From assembly GCF_022640935.1 (NCBI RefSeq), contig NZ_JALCCV010000001.1, forward strand, positions 144,188 to 208,187: 64,000 nucleotides of DNA, read 5' to 3'. The notes under the pieces were generated by a model. The model ran no database searches and had not been told where the DNA came from. It saw only the letters and a list, made by a program, of their open reading frames with translations. Position numbers and translations under genes: made by a program. Within the stretch, counting starts at the first letter, position 1. Each line of letters opens with the position of its first letter. Below, in pieces: positions 26,610-34,684 of the stretch. This DNA comes from Bifidobacterium sp. Its GTDB lineage: Bacteria; Actinomycetota; Actinomycetes; Actinomycetales; Bifidobacteriaceae.

Positions 26610-27511
26610 AGCCGTCCGCCACGTGCGAAAGGTCGCAATGACACACCGTCGGATTCCAAACGTTCGCGCACCGCCTTGGCCATGCCCACGGCCCCGGGAC
26701 TATCGCCGTGCACGCAGACGGAATCGGCCTCGACACGAATCATCGTCCCGTCGGTGGCTTCGATGCGACCGGTGGCGACGAGCTTGGCGATGCGATCGGC
26801 CACTTCGGTCGCGTCATGGATGACCGCGCCGCGCTGCGAGCGTGGAACGAGACGGCCCTCGGGCGTATAGGCGCGGTCGGCGAACGCCTCTCGGAAAACG
26901 CGCAGACCAGCGTCGGCGGCGACGCGGCCGACGACTGATCCCGGCAACGTCAGCAAGGCAAGCGACGAATCGACGGCCGCAATGGCGGCGACGACCGCGT
27001 GGGCCTGTTGCTCGTCTACGGCGATGCGGTTGTAGAGGGCCCCGTGGGGCTTGACGTATGACACGCCGCTTCCCACGCTTGCGGCGATGCCTTCCAAAGC
27101 CGCGATCTGATAGATGACATCGGCCGTGAGATCCCCCGGCTGCTCATCGAGGAAACGCCGTCCGAACCCGGAAAGGTCGCGGTATGCCACATGGGCGCCG
27201 ATGCACACGTGGTTGGCTGCGGCATCGGACACGGTGCGCAGGATGCCTGCGGGATCTCCCGCATGGAATCCGCAGGCGATGTTCGCACTGGTCACCACGC
27301 CGAGCAGGGCCTTGTCGTCGCCCAACGTCCAGCGGCCGAAGCTCTCTCCCATATCGCTGTTTAGATCGATGCTGCTGAGACCGGCGCCGTCTGACCCGGT
27401 GCCCTGTGGACCAGCGCCAGCACAGCGAGCATCGCCTGACGCCAGGCGTTCGGAATCCGAAAACGCAGCGGCTTCATCGGTATCCGCTGCCTCATAGCCG
27501 TTCATACGCAT
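26606..27511 (-). CDS. pxpA: 5-oxoprolinase subunit A (LamB/YcsF family)
   Basis: A 301-residue LamB/YcsF barrel protein with [40 protein letters not shown] and [10 protein letters not shown], the full set of family motifs. It is the catalytic partner of PxpBC in hydrolysing 5-oxoproline. An N-terminal extension of about 45 acidic/polar residues before the barrel is unusual, and the true start might be internal, but no better start with RBS is seen. Stop and start overlap with pxpBC (ATGA). The gap to the upstream PF07286 gene is 45 bp. Confidence 0.92.
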   Translation of the reverse strand: MRMNGYEAADTDEAAAFSDSERLASGDARCAGAGPQGTGSDGAGLSSIDLNSDMGESFGRWTLGDDKALLGVVTSANIACGFHAGDPAGILRTVSDAAANHVCIGAHVAYRDLSGFGRRFLDEQPGDLTADVIYQIAALEGIAASVGSGVSYVKPHGALYNRIAVDEQQAHAVVAAIAAVDSSLALLTLPGSVVGRVAADAGLRVFREAFADRAYTPEGRLVPRSQRGAVIHDATEVADRIAKLVATGRIEATDGTMIRVEADSVCVHGDSPGAVGMAKAVRERLESDGVSLRPFARGGRL

Positions 27512-27556
27512 CGCTGCACCATCCCCTTCATTGCGGGCCCCGACCTTCCTGTTCTC

Positions 27557-28354
27557 TTACGCCATGTACTGCCGGTCGGGAACATCGGTGATGAACATAT
27601 AGCCCGGCGCATGAGTGATGGCGAATGGCGGACGCGAAGCCATGACTGCGGCCTGAGGAGTGACGCCGCACGCCCAGAACATCGGAATGTCGCCTTGTTC
27701 GAGGATCGGCGCGTCGCCGTAATCAGGGTGCTTGATATCGTCGATGCCGATGCCCGCGGGGTCTCCCACCCATACCGGGGCCCCATGGACGCCGGGATAG
27801 CGGCCGGAGATGCGCGCGGCCTCGGCAACTTGGTCCGGCTGGATGCCGCGCATCGAGACGACCATGGTGGAGCTGAATCGGCCTGCATTGGCGCAGCGGA
27901 TCGATGTGTCGTACATCGGCACATTGGCACCGGCGAGAATATGGCGCACCGGGATGCCGGCGTCCATCAGCGGGAATTCGAAGGTGAAGCTGCAGCCGAT
28001 GAGGAACGTGACCAAGTCGTCATGTTCGCCCCAGACATCGCGAATATCGTCGCAAGTTTCGGCCAGCTCGCCATCTCTCCATATGCGGTAGCGTCCGATA
28101 TCGGTGCGGACATCCGCCCCCGGCGCGATCTTCGGCTCGTAGGAACCCGGGTCCAGCACCTCCAGAATGGGGCAAGGCTTGGGATTGCGCTGAGCGAAGA
28201 GCAAGAAGTCAAAAGCATATTCTTTGGGCAGGCTGATCATATTGGCCTGTGCGAATCCACGGGCGATGCCACAGGTCGGACGGGCCTCCCCGTTCCTGAA
28301 CGCCTCGCGCGCCTGTGTCGGCGAGGCGGATGCGTCGAGCGAAATATGTTCCAT
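27557..28354 (-). CDS. D-glutamate cyclase family / putative hydro-lyase (PF07286, DUF1445)
   Basis: A 265-residue protein of the YcsI/UPF0317 family: [37 protein letters not shown], then [10 protein letters not shown] and [32 protein letters not shown]. This family also supplies the N-terminal half of animal D-glutamate cyclase. First gene of the minus-strand operon with pxpA, pxpBC, the biotin carboxylase and DUF4392, so it likely makes or handles 5-oxoproline from D-glutamate. It was long annotated as a hydro-lyase without proof. A GGACAGG-like RBS precedes the ATG. Confidence 0.85.
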   Translation of the reverse strand: MEHISLDASASPTQAREAFRNGEARPTCGIARGFAQANMISLPKEYAFDFLLFAQRNPKPCPILEVLDPGSYEPKIAPGADVRTDIGRYRIWRDGELAETCDDIRDVWGEHDDLVTFLIGCSFTFEFPLMDAGIPVRHILAGANVPMYDTSIRCANAGRFSSTMVVSMRGIQPDQVAEAARISGRYPGVHGAPVWVGDPAGIGIDDIKHPDYGDAPILEQGDIPMFWACGVTPQAAVMASRPPFAITHAPGYMFITDVPDRQYMA

Positions 28355-28793
28355 GCAGCCTGTCTGTCCTTCGGATCGGTGTGATACCTATCATGCCACG
28401 CCTTATCACATGCGTGTTACGCGGTATGCCGCAGCAGGACCGGCCGGTCCTGCTTCGCCACTGACTGCCACGCTAGGCGCGGGAAGTTAAACGCAGATTA
28501 CCATTGGCTGAAACCTGTGTTAACCAGCACAGCCTCGCCAGGGATCGCATTCGCCTTTGCGCCGCAGCCTCGCCGTGCGGCCACGCGCACTGCAATACGT
28601 GTCAGGGGCAATACACCCATGACTTGCAAACCGTCGCTCGCCCGACAGCTCCGTGCATGCAACGGAAATATTGGTGCGCTATGTTGCGGTTGCAACCTGA
28701 TTCACGCAACTGTGGGTTCATGACCGTGATTTTCATGACTTGGTCCGCATCGCGCGAATGCAGGAGACGACATGACGCTGCACGAAAAGGAGC
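28355..28793. promoter_or_regulatory. Divergent spacer between the D-glutamate operon and the aminotransferase
   Basis: No gene is visible in these 440 bp. A 22-bp perfect palindrome lies at 28433-28454 (AGCAGGACCGG followed by its complement). Nearer the operon start, GTGATA (28381-28386) is repeated inverted as TATCAC about 20 bp away, a possible regulator site. No strong -35/-10 pair was recognised for either direction. Confidence 0.4.
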
Positions 28794-29762
28794 ATGATGG
28801 ACTCGATCATTCTGGCTGTGGGCGACGGCGACGCCCTGTTCGCGCCGCAGGACGCCTCACCGAACGATTCCGGCAAGGATTTGGTTCGCATCGTCGACCC
28901 GCATTACCGCTGCGTTTCGCCATTCGACCTGAGCGTGCTGCGCGGCGACGGCATCTTCGAGGCGACCACAGTATGGCACGGCAACCCCATCTCATTGGAG
29001 AACCATCTGAAACGCCTATCGAATTCGGCGCGGCTCATGGATATGCCCCAGCCGAATCAGCGCGCCTTCGCAGCCGCGATCGGCGAGGTCATCGCCAAAT
29101 ATGACGATCCGGAACCGGCTCCGCTGCTGCGCATTCTCGTGTCGCGCGGCATGGATCCAGACACCGGCATTGGCAAGGCGAAGTACGGCACGCCAAGCGT
29201 ATGGATCTTCCTGGATGGGCACGGCACGCTGCATGATTTAACGCCGATCAGCCTGACCGCGCTCGACCGCGGCTATGCCAGTGACGCCACCGACACAAGC
29301 CCGTGGCTGCTCAACGGCGCGAAAACGCTGAGCTACGCGGTCAACCAGGCGATGCGTCGCGAATGCAGGCGCCGCGGAGTCGATGACGCCGTGACCTATA
29401 CGTCCGACGGTTTCACGCTCGAATGCCCGAATTCCTCGATCGTGGCGCAATTCGGCGACCGCATCGTCACCCCTGACCCGCGTATCGGCATCCTGAACGG
29501 GACGTCGCAACGCGAGGTGTTCGCCTGGGCGCGGCAGGAGGGGATGAAGATCGAATACCGTAAGCTTCCGCTGGCCCAATTGCGCGAAGCCGACCGGCTT
29601 TTCGTCACGCACGGCGGCTGGGCCATCCCCGTCTCCTCGCTGGACGGCCGGCCTCTTGAGGTTGACCTGTCACAGATCAGCGCTATCAACGACGCGATCC
29701 ATTCCGGCCGCACCCATGACGATGCCCTCTCGATCGGACCGCTGGGGGAATACGAGGTGTAG
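28794..29762 (+). CDS. Class IV PLP-dependent aminotransferase / 4-amino-4-deoxychorismate lyase family
   Basis: A 322-residue fold-type IV PLP enzyme. DLSVLRGDGIFEATTVWHG with the entry NPISLENHLKRL, the PLP-binding Lys in LNGAKTLSYAVNQ and the phosphate-binding stretch NGTSQREVF are in family order. Within the family it may be aminodeoxychorismate lyase, branched-chain or D-amino acid aminotransferase; the sequence alone does not decide. AAAAGGAG 4 nt before the ATG gives a strong start. Its place between a D-glutamate operon and the muramic acid genes makes D-amino acid transamination worth considering, but pabC-like function is equally plausible. Confidence 0.8.
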   Translation: MMDSIILAVGDGDALFAPQDASPNDSGKDLVRIVDPHYRCVSPFDLSVLRGDGIFEATTVWHGNPISLENHLKRLSNSARLMDMPQPNQRAFAAAIGEVIAKYDDPEPAPLLRILVSRGMDPDTGIGKAKYGTPSVWIFLDGHGTLHDLTPISLTALDRGYASDATDTSPWLLNGAKTLSYAVNQAMRRECRRRGVDDAVTYTSDGFTLECPNSSIVAQFGDRIVTPDPRIGILNGTSQREVFAWARQEGMKIEYRKLPLAQLREADRLFVTHGGWAIPVSSLDGRPLEVDLSQISAINDAIHSGRTHDDALSIGPLGEYEV

Positions 29763-29853
29763 TTGTTGCTGTCGCTTCCTCTGCACGGTGGGGGAAAGCC
29801 TGCCACACAATGAATGCAGCAGGTCGCGCAGACCGCCTTCAGACCCGCCGAGA

Positions 29854-29881
29854 TTGTAAATATTTTTCCTCTTCGTATAAT
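29854..29881 (+). promoter_or_regulatory. murQ promoter with overlapping inverted repeats
   Basis: TTGTAA (29854-29859) and a consensus TATAAT (29876-29881) are 16 bp apart, about 60 bp before murQ. CTTC-N7-GAAG straddles the -10, and an AT-rich imperfect palindrome around AAATTT (29884-29904) follows at the expected transcription start. Both are reasonable places for the MurR/RpiR regulator encoded downstream. A further AT-rich segment with an AAATTT core occurs before the importer genes near 34577. Confidence 0.7.
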
Positions 29882-29941
29882 GAAGATAAATTTTTACTTT
29901 TCGTATTCCGCCGGCTACCGGCACTGAAGGTGCATGCACAT

Positions 29942-30901
29942 ATGAAGGCCACCCTGAAGAACGACACAGCCATCGATCCCCTGCCTGCCACTGAACGGCG
30001 GCTCGCCGCATCACTTGATCTGGACGAGATGGACGTCGGGACGATGCTCGAGACGATGAATCAGCAGGATGCACGGGCCGTGCTGGCCGTACGCGAGGCC
30101 ATACCCGAACTGACCACGCTGGTCAGCCTAGGCACGCAGTGCCTTGGGCAGGGCCATCGCATCCATTATTTCGGCGCTGGAACCTCGGGCCGCCTCGGCA
30201 TGTTGGACGCGACCGAACTGTACCCGACGTTCAACATCGCGCCGGACACCGTCGTGGCGCACATTGCAGGAGGCCTCCAGGCCATGACCACCGCCGTAGA
30301 GAATGCAGAAGACGCTTCCGAGCTCGACGAAGGCGAGGAAGTATCCATTGCGCCGGGCGATCTGGTCATCGGGCTGACGGCTTCGGGATCTACGCCATAT
30401 GTTTCGGCCGCGCTACGATCCGCGCGGCGGATCGGGGCGAAAAATGCGCTGATCTGCTGCAATCCGGAAGGTGCTTGCACGCGCTACGCCGACTTGACTA
30501 TCGTGCTTGACACAGGCGAGGAATTCATCGCCGGCTCGACCCGACTCAAGGCAGGCACTGCGGAAAAGCTCGCGCTCAACAGCTTCTCCACCGCAGTGAT
30601 GGTGCGGTGCGGAAAAACCTGGTCCAATCTCATGGTCTCCGTGTGCGCGACCAACGAGAAACTGCGTGACCGCACACTGCGCATCCTACGGGAAATCACC
30701 GGTCTCGATGACGCCGGCTCGCAGGCGGCATTGGCACAGGCACAGGGCGATCTGCGGGTCGCTCTGGTCAGCCAGCTCGCCGCCGTCGACACCGTCCAGG
30801 CCCGTCGACGCCTCGATGAGCATCATTGGTCGGTCAAACAGGCCGTCGATGCCTGCGCAACCAAGACAGTCGCCGTCGAAGACGCTCACCATGGCCGTTG
30901 A
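29942..30901 (+). CDS. murQ: N-acetylmuramic acid 6-phosphate etherase
   Basis: Cleaves the D-lactyl ether of MurNAc 6-phosphate to give GlcNAc 6-phosphate and D-lactate in the cytoplasm. The 319-residue SIS-domain protein has the family motifs YFGAGTSGRLGMLDATELYPTF, IAGGLQAMTTAVENAEDA, GLTASGSTPYVSAAL and RLKAGTAEKLALNSFSTAVMVRCGKTWSNLM. Length is normal. Start at 29942 (MKATLKND) is preferred; a GTG 12 nt upstream is possible. It heads the plus-strand muropeptide operon behind a consensus promoter and overlaps the next gene by 11 bp, implying translational coupling. Confidence 0.97.
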   Translation: MKATLKNDTAIDPLPATERRLAASLDLDEMDVGTMLETMNQQDARAVLAVREAIPELTTLVSLGTQCLGQGHRIHYFGAGTSGRLGMLDATELYPTFNIAPDTVVAHIAGGLQAMTTAVENAEDASELDEGEEVSIAPGDLVIGLTASGSTPYVSAALRSARRIGAKNALICCNPEGACTRYADLTIVLDTGEEFIAGSTRLKAGTAEKLALNSFSTAVMVRCGKTWSNLMVSVCATNEKLRDRTLRILREITGLDDAGSQAALAQAQGDLRVALVSQLAAVDTVQARRRLDEHHWSVKQAVDACATKTVAVEDAHHGR

Positions 30902-33218
30902 ATACCCGTCATCGGGCACCGAACTCGTCTGCGGCATCGACATCGGCGGTTCGGGCTGCCGCGCCCGCTTGGCATACGCCGATATCGGCCATGACGGCCG
31001 CCTTGGCGCGCCGCGCCCGTTTGGACGTGATCTGATCGTGCCCCACGGCGTGTCGGCGGATCATCATGACGGCAGCGTTCGTGCGCTCATCGCGCTGGCA
31101 CACGAACGGCTGGCTGCGCGGTTCGGCGGGCGCATGCGCAACATTCGATCCGTATGCTTGGGTTGCGCCGGCGTCGCTTCGCTGACCCATGATCGAGAAC
31201 AGCTATGCGCCGACATGGCAACGGTTTTCGACGTCGACTGTGCACTTATCGTCCCTGATTTCATCAGCGCCCATACTGGCGCGCTTTCAGGCCACGCTGG
31301 CGTCGTTGCTGCCGCAGGGACCGGCGTCATCGCATTAGGAACCGATTACTTTACCAGCTGGAAACGGGTCGACGGCTGGGGCTACTTGCTGGGCGACTGC
31401 GGCTCGGGCTCCTGGATCGGCCGGCATGCGTTGCATATCGCGCTGAACACATACGAGCGACGGCCGGGAGACCAATCGGCGCAATTGCTGGCAGCGGCAC
31501 AAAAGGCTTTCGGCGAGCCGCGCACCTGGCCGATGCAGATATACCCGCAAGCCGATCGCGCCAGCATCCTCGCCTCCTTCGTGCCGGCGGTGTGCGCCTG
31601 CGCTGAAAAGGACGACGACCCTGCCGCGCGCCAATTGCTTGAACGGGCCGGCGCCGAAATCGCCGCAACCGCCATCGCCGCGCTGGATTGGGAGCTGCCT
31701 CGACAGGTCTCATACACTGGCGGTATCCTGCTGCACTGCCCTATAGTCCGCGAATCCTTCATCACGCGTCTGCGCAGCTGCCAGCCCACAATACGAGTCA
31801 CCGCACCGGAGGGAACGCCGTTGGATGGCACTGTCATCCTGGCCAACATGGCATTGCATGGAGACGAGCCGCATTGGCCGGCGGACTGCGCGGTCCATCA
31901 CGGCGATGATGGCAATTCACCGTGTACGGCCCTTCATTCCAGGCAAACCCAATGTGCTACGATGCGGCGCGTGCCTGCAGAACATTCCTCCTCGGGCGTC
32001 CTGTCTCCCGACTGCGATACTCGCGCCGGCCACGTTGCCGACGCCTATCCTGCCAGCGGTCTCTGCGCCGATGCCCGCCCATTCAACAGCCGCATCCGCA
32101 CGATGCTTGAGGCGGCACGCTCGGCAGGCGGATTCTCGGCTGGTCGATGCCTGATCATCCACCGCGGCACGACGATCGCCGATGCCACCGTGGGCACGCT
32201 GGCCGCCTATGACGATGCCGGTCAGCCGATCCCAGCGCATGAACAGGTCGCGGCAGTCGCCGACACCATGTTCGATCTCGCCTCGCTGACGAAGACTTTT
32301 TCGGCCTATGCACTGTTGTCCATGGCAGACGACGGCATCCTCGACCTCGACCGGCCACTGGGCGATACACTGCCCGCATGGCGCGAAGGGGACAAACGCA
32401 TGGCGACGCCCAGACACCTGCTCACACACACCGCAGGCCTGCCGCCAAGCTGGTACGGGTGGCGCGAACCGTTGCGGCACGCCATCCAACGGAGCCACGA
32501 AAAGAAAATCCTCGCGAGTCCGATAGCGGATATGCGTGAAGAACTGGAGGATGACATGCTGCATACTCCGCTCGAAACAGCGCCTGGGACCCGACGCAAT
32601 TACTCCGATGTCGGTTTCAACACGGCCATGGTGCTCGCCGAACGCGTCACCGGCGAACCTTGGCCTGCGCTCGTCAGACATTATGCGTTTGAACCGCTGG
32701 GCTGTCACGACGTCACCTTCGCACCCGAGATTTCTCATACCGCAGCAACCGAATATATGCCTGCCCTGTATCGTGGCGTGGTGCAGGGCATCGTCCACGA
32801 TGAAACCTCCTGGGCGCTGGGAGGCCAGTGCGCGAATGCAGGGCTGTTCGCTCCGGCCGCCGAGGTGGCGCGCTTTGCGCAGGTCTTGCGCAAAGGAAGT
32901 GCAGAGCCTGCGTCCCATCAGCTGTGGAACGATGAGCTACCTCGCGTGCTGGGGAGAACCGTCAGCTTCGAAGAGAACGAACTTTACGGGGCCAGCCTAG
33001 GCCTGCAGATCGGCGCCACGCATTGGATGGGGGCGGCAGGGACGGCGTCGCGCGGACACACTGGGTTCACCGGCACCTCCTTCCAGATCGACAGGGATCG
33101 CGAACTGACGATCGTGCTGCTCACCAACCGCGTCCATCCCTCGCGCACGGTCAATCTCGTCGGCAAGCTGCGCGCGGCGGTGGCCGACGCGACGTTCAAC
33201 TGGGTTCGCCGGCAATGA
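30891..33218 (+). CDS. MurNAc/GlcNAc kinase (BadF/BadG type) fused to a class C beta-lactamase-type serine hydrolase
   Basis: A 775-residue fusion. Residues 1-325 form an ASKHA sugar kinase of the MurK/NagK group (CGIDIGGSGCRARL phosphate loop, AAAGTGVIALG, DGWGYLLGDCGSGSWIG), which phosphorylates free MurNAc or GlcNAc at C6. After a 70-residue linker, residues about 395-770 form a beta-lactamase/AmpH-like domain with S465-L-T-K468, tyrosine motif Y571-S-D and an HTGFTGTSF box near the end. No stop, frameshift or internal RBS separates the two parts. No signal peptide, so the hydrolase half must act in the cytoplasm, perhaps on peptides or esters of imported muropeptides. The ATG overlaps murQ; the stop overlaps the namZ start. 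Confidence 0.88.
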   Translation: MAVEYPSSGTELVCGIDIGGSGCRARLAYADIGHDGRLGAPRPFGRDLIVPHGVSADHHDGSVRALIALAHERLAARFGGRMRNIRSVCLGCAGVASLTHDREQLCADMATVFDVDCALIVPDFISAHTGALSGHAGVVAAAGTGVIALGTDYFTSWKRVDGWGYLLGDCGSGSWIGRHALHIALNTYERRPGDQSAQLLAAAQKAFGEPRTWPMQIYPQADRASILASFVPAVCACAEKDDDPAARQLLERAGAEIAATAIAALDWELPRQVSYTGGILLHCPIVRESFITRLRSCQPTIRVTAPEGTPLDGTVILANMALHGDEPHWPADCAVHHGDDGNSPCTALHSRQTQCATMRRVPAEHSSSGVLSPDCDTRAGHVADAYPASGLCADARPFNSRIRTMLEAARSAGGFSAGRCLIIHRGTTIADATVGTLAAYDDAGQPIPAHEQVAAVADTMFDLASLTKTFSAYALLSMADDGILDLDRPLGDTLPAWREGDKRMATPRHLLTHTAGLPPSWYGWREPLRHAIQRSHEKKILASPIADMREELEDDMLHTPLETAPGTRRNYSDVGFNTAMVLAERVTGEPWPALVRHYAFEPLGCHDVTFAPEISHTAATEYMPALYRGVVQGIVHDETSWALGGQCANAGLFAPAAEVARFAQVLRKGSAEPASHQLWNDELPRVLGRTVSFEENELYGASLGLQIGATHWMGAAGTASRGHTGFTGTSFQIDRDRELTIVLLTNRVHPSRTVNLVGKLRAAVADATFNWVRRQ

Positions 33219-34492
33219 CTGCGGCACTGCAGGCAGCAACGGACTCTACGAATCCCGTATCCGATCCCGTTATGGCGGCAACGCAAGCTTTTGCAGTTCC
33301 AGCGCCGCCAGCCGCCAGCCCAGAACAGAGGACCGGCCTCGACCGCGTCCTGGCCAGCGAATCCCTGCGCACCGCACTCTTCGCATCCCGCCGGATCGGA
33401 TTCGTGACGAATTTCACGGCCGTCACCAATGACTATCGTCGTGCCGTCGACGCGCTGCTGGCATCGGGCGTCAACATCGTCGCCCTGTTCAGCCCGGAGC
33501 ATGGGCTGGATGGCATGGCGCAGGCCGGGCACAGCGCGGGACCGCCCGTTGACCCCCGCGTCAATCTGCCCGTATACGACACCTATCAGCTGCCCGATTC
33601 ACAGCTTGATGGCATGGTGACGCAGGCGGATCTGGACCTGCTAATCTGCGATCTGCAAGATGTCGGCACGCGCTTTTGGACTTATCCCGCGACGATGATC
33701 GCCTGCATGCGCGCGGCGGCCAGGGCCAAACTGCCGTTTATGGTGCTCGACCGCCCGAACCCGTTGGGCACCGAGGTCGCCGAAGGACCGGTACTCGACC
33801 CGCGCTTCACGAGCTTCATCGGGGCGCTGCCCATACCGCTGCGCCATGGCCTGACGCTCGGGCAGCTGGCCCGGCTCACTGCGGCATACGACCGAAAACA
33901 TGGCTTGCCAACGCTCGATCCGCAGGTCATCACGGGCGCATGCGATCATCATGGTTTCATAGGTCAAGGCTCGCTGTGGCTGCCGCCGTCACCAAATATG
34001 GCGACTTTCGCCACCGCATGCGTCTACCCCGGAACGGGACTGCTGGAGGGGACGAATGTCTCGGAAGGGCGCGGGACAACGCATCCTTTCGAGATGTTCG
34101 GCGCCCCATGGATAGACGGCCGGCTCGTGGAGCTGCTGCGTTCGATGCAGCTGCCCGGCGTGTTCGTGCGGGAAGTCTCGTTCATTCCCACATTCGGAAA
34201 ATACGCGGGCGAACCATGCCGTGGCGGCTATCTGCACGTCAGCGATCCGACGGCATTCAGGCCGGTGCGCACCGGCCTATCGGTGATCGCGGCGCTGGCA
34301 CGGCTCTACCCGGATGATTTCAAGGTGCTTGCCCCAGCCCGCGCCTCAGCTCCTCCGGCGCTTGACCTGTTATGGGGATCCGGAGCCTTGCGACTGCGCC
34401 TGGAACGCCATGAAAATGTGCTTGCACTGGATGAACGCACGATCCTCGATCCCCGTGAAATCTATCCGCAGGTGATTTTCGAGCACTGTTGA
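33215..34492 (+). CDS. namZ: NamZ-type exo-beta-N-acetylmuramidase (DUF1343), cytoplasmic
   Basis: DUF1343 proteins are exo-acting muramidases that release MurNAc from the non-reducing end of peptidoglycan fragments, as shown for Bacillus NamZ. The 425-residue protein has the family landmarks FVTNFTAVTNDYRRAVD, ALFSPEHGLDGMAQAGH, LLICDLQDVGTRFWTYP, LDRPNPLG and LLEGTNVSEGRGTTHPFE. The first 35 residues are Ala/Thr-rich but not a signal peptide, so the enzyme appears intracellular. ATGA overlap with the kinase-hydrolase fusion shows coupling. The MurNAc it frees would feed the kinase and MurQ next door. Confidence 0.9.
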   Translation: MTAALQAATDSTNPVSDPVMAATQAFAVPAPPAASPEQRTGLDRVLASESLRTALFASRRIGFVTNFTAVTNDYRRAVDALLASGVNIVALFSPEHGLDGMAQAGHSAGPPVDPRVNLPVYDTYQLPDSQLDGMVTQADLDLLICDLQDVGTRFWTYPATMIACMRAAARAKLPFMVLDRPNPLGTEVAEGPVLDPRFTSFIGALPIPLRHGLTLGQLARLTAAYDRKHGLPTLDPQVITGACDHHGFIGQGSLWLPPSPNMATFATACVYPGTGLLEGTNVSEGRGTTHPFEMFGAPWIDGRLVELLRSMQLPGVFVREVSFIPTFGKYAGEPCRGGYLHVSDPTAFRPVRTGLSVIAALARLYPDDFKVLAPARASAPPALDLLWGSGALRLRLERHENVLALDERTILDPREIYPQVIFEHC

Positions 34493-34684
34493 ATGTCTTG
34501 CCCAACCGACCGCACCGCAAGACTGCCCGAGTGGTGTCCTCGCGGATGCACGCTCGTCCGCGCACCGCACGATGACAAAAATTTCCTTAATGTTACGTAA
34601 TTATGAAACAAATTAACATGACTTGCGAACTTGTCTCTTACCCTGTGGCTAACAGCAATCCTTATTCGCTCTAGGGAGGGTTTT

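Noticed and set aside
31917..32918. 333-codon minus-strand frame inside the kinase-hydrolase fusion
   Set aside because: Antisense shadow within a coding region whose plus-strand frame carries continuous domain motifs.
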